A stretch of 8,173 nt of DNA from Bacillota bacterium (GTDB lineage Bacteria > Bacillota_I > Bacilli_A > RFN20 > CAG-288). The notes beneath the pieces were generated by a model, which saw only the letters and a program-made list of their open reading frames with translations, did not search any database and had not been told where the DNA came from. The DNA lies in NCBI GenBank assembly GCA_003497225.1, contig DNJQ01000064.1, positions 1 through 8,173 of the forward strand, given 5' to 3'. Below, one piece after another: positions 1-5,926 of the stretch. A program made the translations under genes and the position numbers. How positions within the stretch are numbered: the first letter of the stretch is position 1; each line of letters starts with the position of its first letter.

Positions 1-36
1 AAATATAAACAATTTAAAATAAAGTTAAATTATATA

Positions 37-279
37 TTAATAGAAATATTCTCTAGCGTCTAATTGATATTTTTTACGAATTATCATAATTAAATCTATG
101 ATATTCCAAATAACACCTAATAAAATGAATGTAAAACCTAATTTAAATAAAAAATATTTCCAAGCTTTTCCACCACCGACGTAGAATTTATCAATTCCTA
201 GCCATCCAAGGAAAAATGTAATTAGGAATAATTTCCAATCGAATTTATCTTGTTCTTTTGCATCTATAATAACTGCCAT
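37..279 (-). CDS. TM2-domain small membrane protein (80 aa)
   Basis: This small integral membrane protein carries a TM2 domain, a two-helix hairpin common in bacteria and of unknown biochemical role. Residues about 16-34 form a first hydrophobic helix containing the family-type turn GWLGIDKFYVGG. Residues about 43-67 form the second helix, with WNIIDLIMII followed by basic residues (RKK), as expected at the inner membrane face. The short N-terminus is hydrophilic. The start at 279 is supported by GAGGTG five bases before the ATG. It lies 44 bp downstream of the HAD gene on the same strand, so it may be cotranscribed with it; I see only a weak -10-like TATAAA in the gap. There is no recognisable terminator in the 36 bases left after its stop. 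The domain call is firm by sequence pattern; the function is unknown. Confidence 0.85.
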   Translation of the reverse strand: MAVIIDAKEQDKFDWKLFLITFFLGWLGIDKFYVGGGKAWKYFLFKLGFTFILLGVIWNIIDLIMIIRKKYQLDAREYFY

Positions 280-323
280 AATTTCACCTCTTTATTTATA
301 CATTGATTAGATTAAACTAAATG

Positions 324-1169
324 CTATGAATTTTCAAGTTTTCTAATATATTTTTCTATTTCATACACCCTTTTTACTACATATTTAGCGTTTTCTTTAA
401 CATACGCTGGCGCATTAGCCATTGCAAAAGAATTTTCAAATTTTTGAAACATGAATATATCGTTTCCTGAATCTCCAGCAACAATAACTTCATCGTTTTT
501 AAATCCGTTGTCTTTACAGTATTTTAAAAGTGCCACACCCTTATTTTTTCCTAAAGCCGATATTTCAAGCGCATTATTAGAATTACATACGAATAGTTTA
601 TCACTATAAAGATCATTAACAGCAAGTAGCGCTTGTAGTGCTCGTTCTTTTGCTTTTTTATCAATACCAAATACTGGCATTAATTTATAGTAAGTTTTTT
701 CTTTTAGTGCTTTAAGAAATTCTTTTTCTCCATATGTAATATGTTCTTTATATCGCATTGATAGACGATTAACCATTTTAACTGCAAACATAGTTAACTT
801 ATTTACATTATGGAATACCATATGCATTTCGTTAGTTGAATCAAGCAAAAGCCATGTAAGTATTCCAAATTTCTTTCTCATTTTTAAATATAATTCTAAT
901 CCAAGTTCATTAGGAATAGGGCTTCCCTCTACGACTTCTCCATTTTCCATTAAAAATGATCCATTGCATCCCAAAAATGGAACTTTCATTCCAATCTTTT
1001 TTTCAACCTTAGATTGCATCATAGGATTTCTTCCAGACACTAAAATTACTTTTCCACCATTTTTTACAAATGAACGCAAAAATTTAGTGTTTTTATGAAT
1101 CATTATAGTTAATTTTCTTTTTGGATAAAGAAGAGTTCCATCAAGATCCAATGCTAACAGTTTTATCAT
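324..1169 (-). CDS. Cof-type HAD-IIB family hydrolase (sugar phosphatase-like, 281 aa)
   Basis: This is a cytoplasmic phosphatase of the haloacid dehalogenase superfamily, Cof/IIB subgroup. Members usually hydrolyse sugar phosphates, nucleotide phosphates or related small phosphoesters; the substrate cannot be read from sequence. Motif I is DLDGTLL at residues 8-14 (nucleophile Asp8, acid/base Asp10). Motif II is the Ser of ILVSGRN near residue 45. Motif III is a Lys in the GKNKGVALL segment near residue 210. Motif IV is GDSGND near residues 233-238, which binds Mg2+. A IIB-type cap lies between motifs II and III. The length of 281 aa is typical. The ATG at 1169 must be the start because motif I begins eight codons later. 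No Shine-Dalgarno sequence precedes it, and a good -10 sits only nine bases upstream, implying a leaderless or nearly leaderless message. The TM2 gene follows after 44 bp. Confidence 0.9.
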   Translation of the reverse strand: MIKLLALDLDGTLLYPKRKLTIMIHKNTKFLRSFVKNGGKVILVSGRNPMMQSKVEKKIGMKVPFLGCNGSFLMENGEVVEGSPIPNELGLELYLKMRKKFGILTWLLLDSTNEMHMVFHNVNKLTMFAVKMVNRLSMRYKEHITYGEKEFLKALKEKTYYKLMPVFGIDKKAKERALQALLAVNDLYSDKLFVCNSNNALEISALGKNKGVALLKYCKDNGFKNDEVIVAGDSGNDIFMFQKFENSFAMANAPAYVKENAKYVVKRVYEIEKYIRKLENS

Positions 1170-1178
1170 AACGAAAAT

Positions 1179-1207
1179 ATTATACCATTTAGTCTATAAA
1201 TTATAAA
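1179..1207 (-). promoter_or_regulatory. Putative promoter of the HAD gene, nearly leaderless
   Basis: On the minus strand a TTTATA -35-like hexamer (1202-1207) is followed by a 17-base spacer and a perfect TATAAT -10 (1179-1184). Only nine bases separate the -10 from the ATG at 1169. A start site about seven bases after the -10 would leave a leader of around two to three bases and no room for a ribosome binding site. The -10 and spacing are strong and the -35 matches consensus at four of six positions. A copy of the short repeat (1211-1231) ends four bases upstream of the -35. Confidence 0.55.
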
Positions 1208-1210
1208 TAC

Positions 1211-1231
1211 CGCCATCTCCTTTAGCGGTTG
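1211..1231. repeat. Short direct repeat copy 1, with hairpin potential
   Basis: These 21 bases begin CGCCATCTCC on the plus strand and recur at 1973-1993 with 17 of 21 identities; all four differences are transitions. In this copy ACCGC (1210-1214) and GCGGT (1225-1229) form a 5-bp stem around a loop of about ten bases. On the minus strand the hairpin falls after the stop of the AbiEi-like gene and is followed by an A/T-rich tail, so it might act as a weak terminator, although there is no clean U run. It also lies immediately upstream of the HAD promoter. Its role is unknown. Confidence 0.55.
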
Positions 1232-1278
1232 CTTTTACACCATTCTTTTGCTTTTTTACTTTATAACTCATTTTGTTC

Positions 1279-1920
1279 TTATTCAATTTCATTAATGAAC
1301 CCACACTCTACTAAATTTTTAGTTGCTCTTGATGGGAAAACATTGGCAAGTGCTATAATCTCCGTTATTCTGACTCTTTGTTTTTTTGCAAAACTAATTA
1401 TCTCCCGACGTACAGAAGCATCCTTCTTATAGGTTTTCACATCCATGGTATTAAATAACTCTAATATTGTATAAGCGCTAGCGTTATCCTTATTGATAGT
1501 GCAACGAGATTTACGCAAAATAATTCTTCTACCACGTAGAGTTATTTCACGCACCCATGTACTTTCATTATTTGTTATTACTTCAATAGTGTTTGGTACT
1601 TGATAAGACAAAAGAAAATTTAATTGCATAGTCAAGCCACCATATATTCCGAAAATCTCTCCTTTATTTTCAATATACTTTTTATGAACAACCTGTTCAA
1701 CAGATATTACCGACTTTCCATAACGTGTTTCTGTAGGGATATAATATACACCCTTATCAAACTGTATTAACTCTTCTTCCTGTTCCGCTTTTTTTATAAA
1801 CTGAAACACTCTTGGACGAGAATAGTCTGAAAAAACTTTCAATATTTCATCCGTAAAAATAGGCTCATTTTTACCATACAAATTTAGTAATCGTTCAATA
1901 AATATACTCTTTATAGTCAT
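1279..1920 (-). CDS. AbiEi/DUF6088-like winged-helix protein, orphan antitoxin-type (213 aa)
   Basis: This resembles the AbiEi/DUF6088 group, DNA-binding antitoxins or regulators of type IV toxin-antitoxin/abortive-infection systems. Residues about 1-63 look like a winged helix: a helical segment around FTDEILKVFSDYSRPRVFQFIKKA, then the wing-like LIQFDKGVYYIPT. Residues about 70-150 hold a pattern seen in AbiEi relatives, with IYGGLTMQLNFLLSYQVPNTIEVITNN followed by a basic strand RGRRIILRKSR. The C-terminus is helical and basic. In known AbiE pairs the antitoxin gene precedes a nucleotidyltransferase toxin gene (AbiEii). None is here: the next gene downstream is the HAD phosphatase. The start at 1920 is the only sensible one, since the next Met is near residue 99. 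There is no Shine-Dalgarno sequence, and a near-consensus promoter ends six bases before the ATG. Family assignment is moderate; it could be a stand-alone regulator rather than an antitoxin. Confidence 0.6.
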   Translation of the reverse strand: MTIKSIFIERLLNLYGKNEPIFTDEILKVFSDYSRPRVFQFIKKAEQEEELIQFDKGVYYIPTETRYGKSVISVEQVVHKKYIENKGEIFGIYGGLTMQLNFLLSYQVPNTIEVITNNESTWVREITLRGRRIILRKSRCTINKDNASAYTILELFNTMDVKTYKKDASVRREIISFAKKQRVRITEIIALANVFPSRATKNLVECGFINEIE

Positions 1921-1926
1921 ATTTCA

Positions 1927-1955
1927 ATTATACTATTTTATATATTAATTATCAA
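1927..1955 (-). promoter_or_regulatory. Strong putative promoter of the AbiEi-like gene, leaderless
   Basis: The minus strand reads TTGATA (1950-1955), then a 17-base spacer, then TATAAT (1927-1932), close to the sigma-A consensus. Six bases separate the -10 from the ATG at 1920, so transcription should start at or next to the start codon. The gene also lacks a Shine-Dalgarno sequence, which fits a leaderless message. Confidence 0.65.
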
Positions 1956-1966
1956 TTTTAGTATAA
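1928..1966. promoter_or_regulatory. Inverted repeat TTATACTA...TAGTATAA, candidate operator
   Basis: TTATACTA (1928-1935) and its exact reverse complement TAGTATAA (1959-1966) are 23 bases apart, about three helical turns centre to centre. The left arm covers most of the AbiEi-like gene's -10, and the -35 falls between the arms. The right arm is itself -10-like on the plus strand (TATAAC at 1962-1967), so a divergent promoter is possible, though I see no good plus-strand -35. AbiEi proteins are known to autorepress through inverted repeats at their own promoter, so this is a plausible autoregulatory site. In such AT-rich DNA an 8-bp dyad could also occur by chance. Confidence 0.4.
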
Positions 1967-1972
1967 CACCTT

Positions 1973-1993
1973 CGCCATCTCCCCTAGCAATTG
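1973..1993. repeat. Short direct repeat copy 2
   Basis: This is the second copy of the element at 1211-1231. Ten leading bases (CGCCATCTCC) are identical, followed by shared TAGC and TTG blocks; the four mismatches are T/C, T/C, G/A and G/A. It lies about 18 bases upstream of the AbiEi-like gene's -35 hexamer. The hairpin of copy 1 is weaker here (TTCGC against GCAA). Together the two copies bracket the AbiEi-like gene with its promoter. Confidence 0.55.
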
Positions 1994-2343
1994 GAACATA
2001 GGTGATAATATGGGAAAAGTAACTAGTAGAACTAGCGTAACTTCGAGGGGGACCCTGTCAATGAACCCATGGACTAATTCAGATTGTATATACACAATTA
2101 TACAGCTACTTTTAGGAAACAATTCTATTAGTAATTTAGAGATTGTTTCTTCTTTGAACTCCTTTAATTTAGCGTATTTTCAATATCATTATTTTTATGG
2201 ATCTTGTCACTCAAAATACAATCCAAAGATATATCTCGGTACCATCCAAACAACATCATATCAATGGAATTATGATGGTCAAACAGGTCAAACAAACGGC
2301 TTACCAAACCTGCCCGAAGGGGGTCAAAAAAGTGGCAGTTGGC
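1994..2343. other. Gene-poor stretch between the AbiEi-like gene and the glucan operon terminator
   Basis: I find no convincing gene here. A plus-strand frame runs from ATG 2010 to 2393 (127 codons) and has a fair AGGTGAT three bases before the ATG. However, it matches no family I recognise, crosses the minus-strand terminator and runs into the ATPase gene's 3' end. Its first part is locally repetitive (GTAACT and ACTAG each occur twice within 2019-2043, giving VTSRTSVTSR). Other structure includes a 10-bp palindrome TGTATATACA (2085-2094), an 8-bp inverted repeat GAAACAAT/ATTGTTTC (2116-2123 and 2142-2149, 18-base gap) and three GGTCAAA repeats (2277, 2286, 2322). The patches near 2040-2075 and 2295-2340 look more GC-rich than their surroundings. 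It may be a decayed gene, a mobile-element remnant or an RNA locus; I cannot choose. Confidence 0.4.
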
Positions 2344-2372
2344 AAAAAAAACTTGGACATTTCTGCCCAAGT
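2344..2372 (-). terminator. Rho-independent terminator of the glucan-use operon
   Basis: On the minus strand, ACTTGGGCA pairs with TGTCCAAGT over nine base pairs (one G-U) around a GAAA tetraloop, followed immediately by a run of eight T (the last stem base plus 2350-2344). It begins 13 bases after the stop of the ABC ATPase gene. This is a textbook intrinsic terminator and marks the operon's 3' end. Confidence 0.9.
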
Positions 2373-2385
2373 TATGTTTTAAAAT

Positions 2386-3747
2386 TTAGATAATGCAATT
2401 TGTTGTCTTTTTATCAAATAGATGAACTCTATCTGAGTCAAATTTAACATTGATCTTATCTCCAACTTGATATTCCATTTTAGCTGGAGCTTTTAAGATA
2501 AACTTTTGATTTCCAATTGCTGTATGAAGATGATATTCATTACCTAGTAATTCAACAAAATCAAGTTGTATTTCTAATGTATCTTTGGTCGGTGAATCTA
2601 CAATTATTACATCTTCTGGTCTAATACCAAAGGTGATGTCATCACCTTCCATTGGATTATCTTTATAGAATTCAGCAACTTTCTTTTTAAGTGCTGCAGG
2701 TAAATGATATTTATGATTTTCAGAAAGAATTATATCTCCACCAACCATTTTTGCCTGAACTATATTCATTGCAGGTGAACCGATGAATGTTGCAACGAAG
2801 ACATTTGCAGGATGATTATAAATATCCTTTGGAGCTCCTATTTGTTGCACATATCCAGCTTTCATAACAACGATTCTAGTTGCCATTGTCATAGCTTCAG
2901 TTTGATCGTGTGTAACGTATATTGTAGTTGCATTAAGTTCACGGTGAAGGTTAACGATTTCACTACGCATTTGAACACGTAACTTAGCATCAAGGTTAGA
3001 TAATGGTTCATCCATTAAGAATATATCAGTATTTCTAATGATTGCTCTTCCTAAAGCAACTCTTTGACACTGTCCACCAGAGAGGTTTCCTGGTTTACGA
3101 TCTAGGTATGGATCTAGTTCAAGTATCTTAGAAACTCTTTTAACTCTTTCTTCAATCTCATCTTTTGGAACATGGTGTTGACGTAAGGCAAATGCTAAAT
3201 TATCATAAACTGTCATATGAGGATAAAGAGCGTAGGATTGGAAAACCATCGCTAATCCTCTTTCTGCCGGCTCTAATAAGTTAGAGAACTTACCGTTAAT
3301 AAATAATGCACCAGAAGTAATTTGTTCAAGTCCAGCAATCATTCTTAAGGTTGTGGATTTACCACATCCGGAAGGACCAACGAAAACGATGAATTCATGC
3401 TTTTGAATGTCAAGATTAAAGTCAAATACCGCTTGAGTTTTATTAGGGTAAATTTTATTGATATGTTGAAGAGAAATAAAACTATCATTAGGTTGGAAGG
3501 TTCCATCTCTTAAAGCATCAGACTGCTCTTTACAAACTTCAATATAATGGTCGCTCTTCTTCTTTTCTTCTGCTTTCTTTTGTGCAGCGAGTTTTTTCTT
3601 TTCTTCTTTCTTCTTCAGTTTCTCCTCGCGTTTTAAAGCCTTAAGCTCTTCTTTTGTGTAAGGAGTACCATCCTCCTTAAGCCTCGGCTCTTTCTTTTTA
3701 AATAGATTTGCGAAGAAATTCTTCACCCTTTCGAAAAATCCTTTCAT
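2386..3747 (-). CDS. Sugar ABC transporter ATP-binding protein (MsmK/UgpC/MalK type) with charged N-terminal extension
   Basis: This is the ATPase subunit of a CUT1-type carbohydrate importer, acting at the inner membrane face. Numbered from the Met at 3747 (453 aa), residues 1-85 are an extra region: an amphipathic MKGFFERVKNFFANLFKKK, then a Lys/Glu-rich probable coiled coil to about residue 66. The ATPase core follows with Walker A GPSGCGKST (124-132), Q-loop Q170, signature LSGGQCQ (222-228), Walker B FLMDE (E247) and switch His280. The last 120 or so residues match the MalK-type OB/TOBE regulatory fold (FGIRPEDV, VELLGNEYHLH). Without the extension the length is normal for MsmK (about 365 aa). 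I prefer the start at 3747 because GAGGTG lies four bases before it; an ATG at 3759 overlaps the GH16 stop as ATGA but lacks a good ribosome binding site. MsmK-like ATPases can serve several permeases, so absence of permease genes nearby is not alarming. Confidence 0.92.
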   Translation of the reverse strand: MKGFFERVKNFFANLFKKKEPRLKEDGTPYTKEELKALKREEKLKKKEEKKKLAAQKKAEEKKKSDHYIEVCKEQSDALRDGTFQPNDSFISLQHINKIYPNKTQAVFDFNLDIQKHEFIVFVGPSGCGKSTTLRMIAGLEQITSGALFINGKFSNLLEPAERGLAMVFQSYALYPHMTVYDNLAFALRQHHVPKDEIEERVKRVSKILELDPYLDRKPGNLSGGQCQRVALGRAIIRNTDIFLMDEPLSNLDAKLRVQMRSEIVNLHRELNATTIYVTHDQTEAMTMATRIVVMKAGYVQQIGAPKDIYNHPANVFVATFIGSPAMNIVQAKMVGGDIILSENHKYHLPAALKKKVAEFYKDNPMEGDDITFGIRPEDVIIVDSPTKDTLEIQLDFVELLGNEYHLHTAIGNQKFILKAPAKMEYQVGDKINVKFDSDRVHLFDKKTTNCII

Positions 3748-3755
3748 ATTACACC

Positions 3756-5924
3756 TCATTTCTTTTTATAGATGCGAACGTAGTCAACTTTTAATTCCGC
3801 TGAATTAAATGAATCTTCTGGCAATTTATATCCATCGAAGTGTCCACCAATGGCGAAATTAATCAAAATATGGAATTCTTGGTCAAATGGTGCTGAGACA
3901 TTATCTGGAGCAGCTTGAGTGGTGTAGATGCTATTGGCTACTTCATAGTAAACATTGCCATTAACCATAAACTTAACGGAATTTGCATCCCATTCAACCG
4001 CGTAAGTATTATAATCAGCTATTGTTCTTCCCGTTGGGAAATAATAAGTACTAGTTTGATATTGGTGATTTCCAGCAAGATCAGAATAGTGTAAAGCTGA
4101 TGTTGATTCTCCTGGAAGTCTTCCACGAGCCTCTAATATATCTATTTCACCACTATGAGGCCATGCACCATATGGTGAAGAAGATTCAGGAAGCATCCAA
4201 AACGCTGGCCATAATCCTTGTCCAACAGGAAGAGCCATACGGGCTTCAACGCGTCCATATTTGACATGAACTTTATTTGCTGTACGAATACGTGAAGATG
4301 TATAAGCTTTACCATCAGCACTTTCTCTAAGCGCTGTAATAATCAAATTACCATTTTCAATACGTGTATTCTTTTCTTTATAAGTTTGAGCTTCACTATT
4401 TCCCCAACCTGGAATTCCATAAGCAGAACCATCTCCAGTTTGATGTTCCCAGTAATTAGTATTTAATGTACTAGCAGTAAACTCATCATTCCAATAAACA
4501 TTATAACCAGCAGGAATTTCTGAAACTGGTATGCCGTTTATATCAGTTGGATCTGGATCAGGTGTTGGATCAACACTTCCTCCTTCTTTTTTAAGAGTAG
4601 GAACTTTTCCATTAACAAGATTCCAAATCGTCGGATCTAAATCAAAATCTTCAGCTCTACTATTTGAGAAGTCTCCTAGTCCAGCGTGGAAATCTTCAAA
4701 AACAACTGTATTTCCGCTACCATTAGGATCAAAAGGCTTCTGTAAATTTGGTTCATTACGATTTACATAAACATTATTAATGACGCCCTTGCTATCGAAT
4801 AAATATGCTGCGATATCAAGAATCTGATCATGTTTATTTTGATTTTCGCTCTTAGAGTTAAGCACTCGAACGACGATATTTTGAATGGTTCCTTTAACAC
4901 AAGAAACAACAGCAGCGTTTCTTTGCCAGGTAGGATCAGAATATTCAGAAATATTGTTTGCTGATAATGAACAATCTTCAATAATACCATTTTCGCCAAG
5001 TTCTTTCGCAACTAAGCCAGCAAATCCAGCGGCAACATTTATATTTCCTTCTATTTCAACACAGCGAATTAATCCGTGAACAACTTGGAATAAACCACCC
5101 GCTGCACCATTTGGTTCAAAACCAACGATGTTGAAGTTAGAAATCTTATGGCCGTTACCATCTAAAACACCATTAAATGCGGTAGTAGCAGCTTTAATAT
5201 TTTCTCCATTAAGATTAATATCAGCAGTAAGCATATATTTATCAGTAATAGTTGCTTGTGCTAAAAGTGCCTTTAATTCAGCTGCAGTAGATATTGTTTT
5301 ATATTGTGCATCATTACGTGTAATAGTAATTCTATGATCAATTTTTAAAGTATCATCTCCTACTTTAGCTTCAATGTGAATAACTTCAGTTCCAGGCATA
5401 TTTGCCGTAAACTGAATTTCATTAGGTTTACTAGCATCAGGAGGTAAGATATTTAATCTTGAATTACTTCTTGCTGAAATAGTATAAGTTACTTGATCAG
5501 CACTAACTCCATTAGGTAAGTTTTCAACAACTGCCCTAAGAGTTAATGCGCCAGCGCCCTCAACCATATTAGCGGGTGTAGCTTCAACTGCACCTGACAT
5601 TAGTTTTACGGAGATTCTTGGTCCCGTAACTGGAGTTGGGATTGTAGGTGTACTTGATGAAGTACTACTTGATCCACTAGTACTAGAAGTTGGTGAGCTA
5701 GAGGTTGGTGCACTAGAAGTTGGGGATAAAGTAGAAGTAGGTTGAGATGATGAGGTACTAGTTGGGGATGAAGTACTTACTGGAGAAGATGTCACTGGTC
5801 CAGAAGATGCATCAGGTTTTGTGGATGAAGCTGGTGTTGAAGAAGAACCACCGCCACCAAAACAGGATGTTAATAATAACATCGATGTAAATACCATTCC
5901 AATTCTAATTTTGTTCTTTTTCAT
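3756..5924 (-). CDS. Secreted modular lipoprotein with C-terminal GH16 beta-1,3-glucanase (laminarinase-type) domain, 722 aa
   Basis: This is a surface-anchored endo-beta-glucanase, probably acting on beta-1,3-glucan. Residues 1-21 are a lipoprotein signal with lipobox LTSC (lipidated Cys21). Residues 22-100 are a Gly then Ser/Thr/Pro-rich spacer. Residues about 102-204 look like an Ig-like beta domain. Residues about 207-445 resemble a GLUG-type beta-helix module (FNGVLDGNGHKISNF, GGLFQVV, closing WNLVNGKVPTL). A PTPDPDPT linker leads to the GH16 domain (about 470-722). Its active site GEIDILE holds nucleophile Glu593, Asp595 and acid/base Glu598; this ExDxxE spacing is typical of laminarinases rather than lichenases. 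WGNSEAQTY, GLWPAFWMLP and the final VDYVRIYKKK are also family-typical. The ATG is two bases after the phosphorylase stop, with a modest AGGT site about ten bases upstream. The gene ends in TGA next to the ATPase start. Exact glucan specificity is inferred. Confidence 0.9.
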   Translation of the reverse strand: MKKNKIRIGMVFTSMLLLTSCFGGGGSSSTPASSTKPDASSGPVTSSPVSTSSPTSTSSSQPTSTLSPTSSAPTSSSPTSSTSGSSSTSSSTPTIPTPVTGPRISVKLMSGAVEATPANMVEGAGALTLRAVVENLPNGVSADQVTYTISARSNSRLNILPPDASKPNEIQFTANMPGTEVIHIEAKVGDDTLKIDHRITITRNDAQYKTISTAAELKALLAQATITDKYMLTADINLNGENIKAATTAFNGVLDGNGHKISNFNIVGFEPNGAAGGLFQVVHGLIRCVEIEGNINVAAGFAGLVAKELGENGIIEDCSLSANNISEYSDPTWQRNAAVVSCVKGTIQNIVVRVLNSKSENQNKHDQILDIAAYLFDSKGVINNVYVNRNEPNLQKPFDPNGSGNTVVFEDFHAGLGDFSNSRAEDFDLDPTIWNLVNGKVPTLKKEGGSVDPTPDPDPTDINGIPVSEIPAGYNVYWNDEFTASTLNTNYWEHQTGDGSAYGIPGWGNSEAQTYKEKNTRIENGNLIITALRESADGKAYTSSRIRTANKVHVKYGRVEARMALPVGQGLWPAFWMLPESSSPYGAWPHSGEIDILEARGRLPGESTSALHYSDLAGNHQYQTSTYYFPTGRTIADYNTYAVEWDANSVKFMVNGNVYYEVANSIYTTQAAPDNVSAPFDQEFHILINFAIGGHFDGYKLPEDSFNSAELKVDYVRIYKKK

Positions 5925-5926
5925 AA

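Noticed and set aside
1229..1432. Plus-strand 67-codon frame opposite the AbiEi-like gene
   Set aside because: Mostly antisense to a supported gene, with no ribosome binding site or domain.
2277..2340. GGTCAAA repeats as the end of an IS21-like insertion sequence
   Set aside because: IS21-family ends carry multiple short repeats, but I see no transposase fragment, no matching opposite end and no target duplication.
2164..2370. Minus-strand 68-codon frame between the terminator and the AbiEi-like gene
   Set aside because: It begins inside the terminator hairpin, has no ribosome binding site and resembles no family I know.
2010..2393. Plus-strand 127-codon frame with a fair ribosome binding site as a real gene
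   Set aside because: No recognisable domain, a locally repetitive start, and it crosses the strong minus-strand terminator and the end of the ATPase gene. Kept only as part of the description of the gene-poor stretch.
3756..3758. TGA read as tryptophan (Mycoplasma code)
   Set aside because: The TGA falls exactly at the natural end of the GH16 domain and overlaps the ATPase start region, while Trp residues use TGG.
4763..5011. Minus-strand 82-codon hydrophobic frame inside the GH16 gene
   Set aside because: It is an out-of-frame shadow of a clearly coding region on the same strand.
5641..5860. Low-complexity GT/AG-rich tract as a tandem repeat or regulatory repeat
   Set aside because: It is explained by the Ser/Thr/Pro-rich spacer of the lipoprotein; no exact repeat unit persists.
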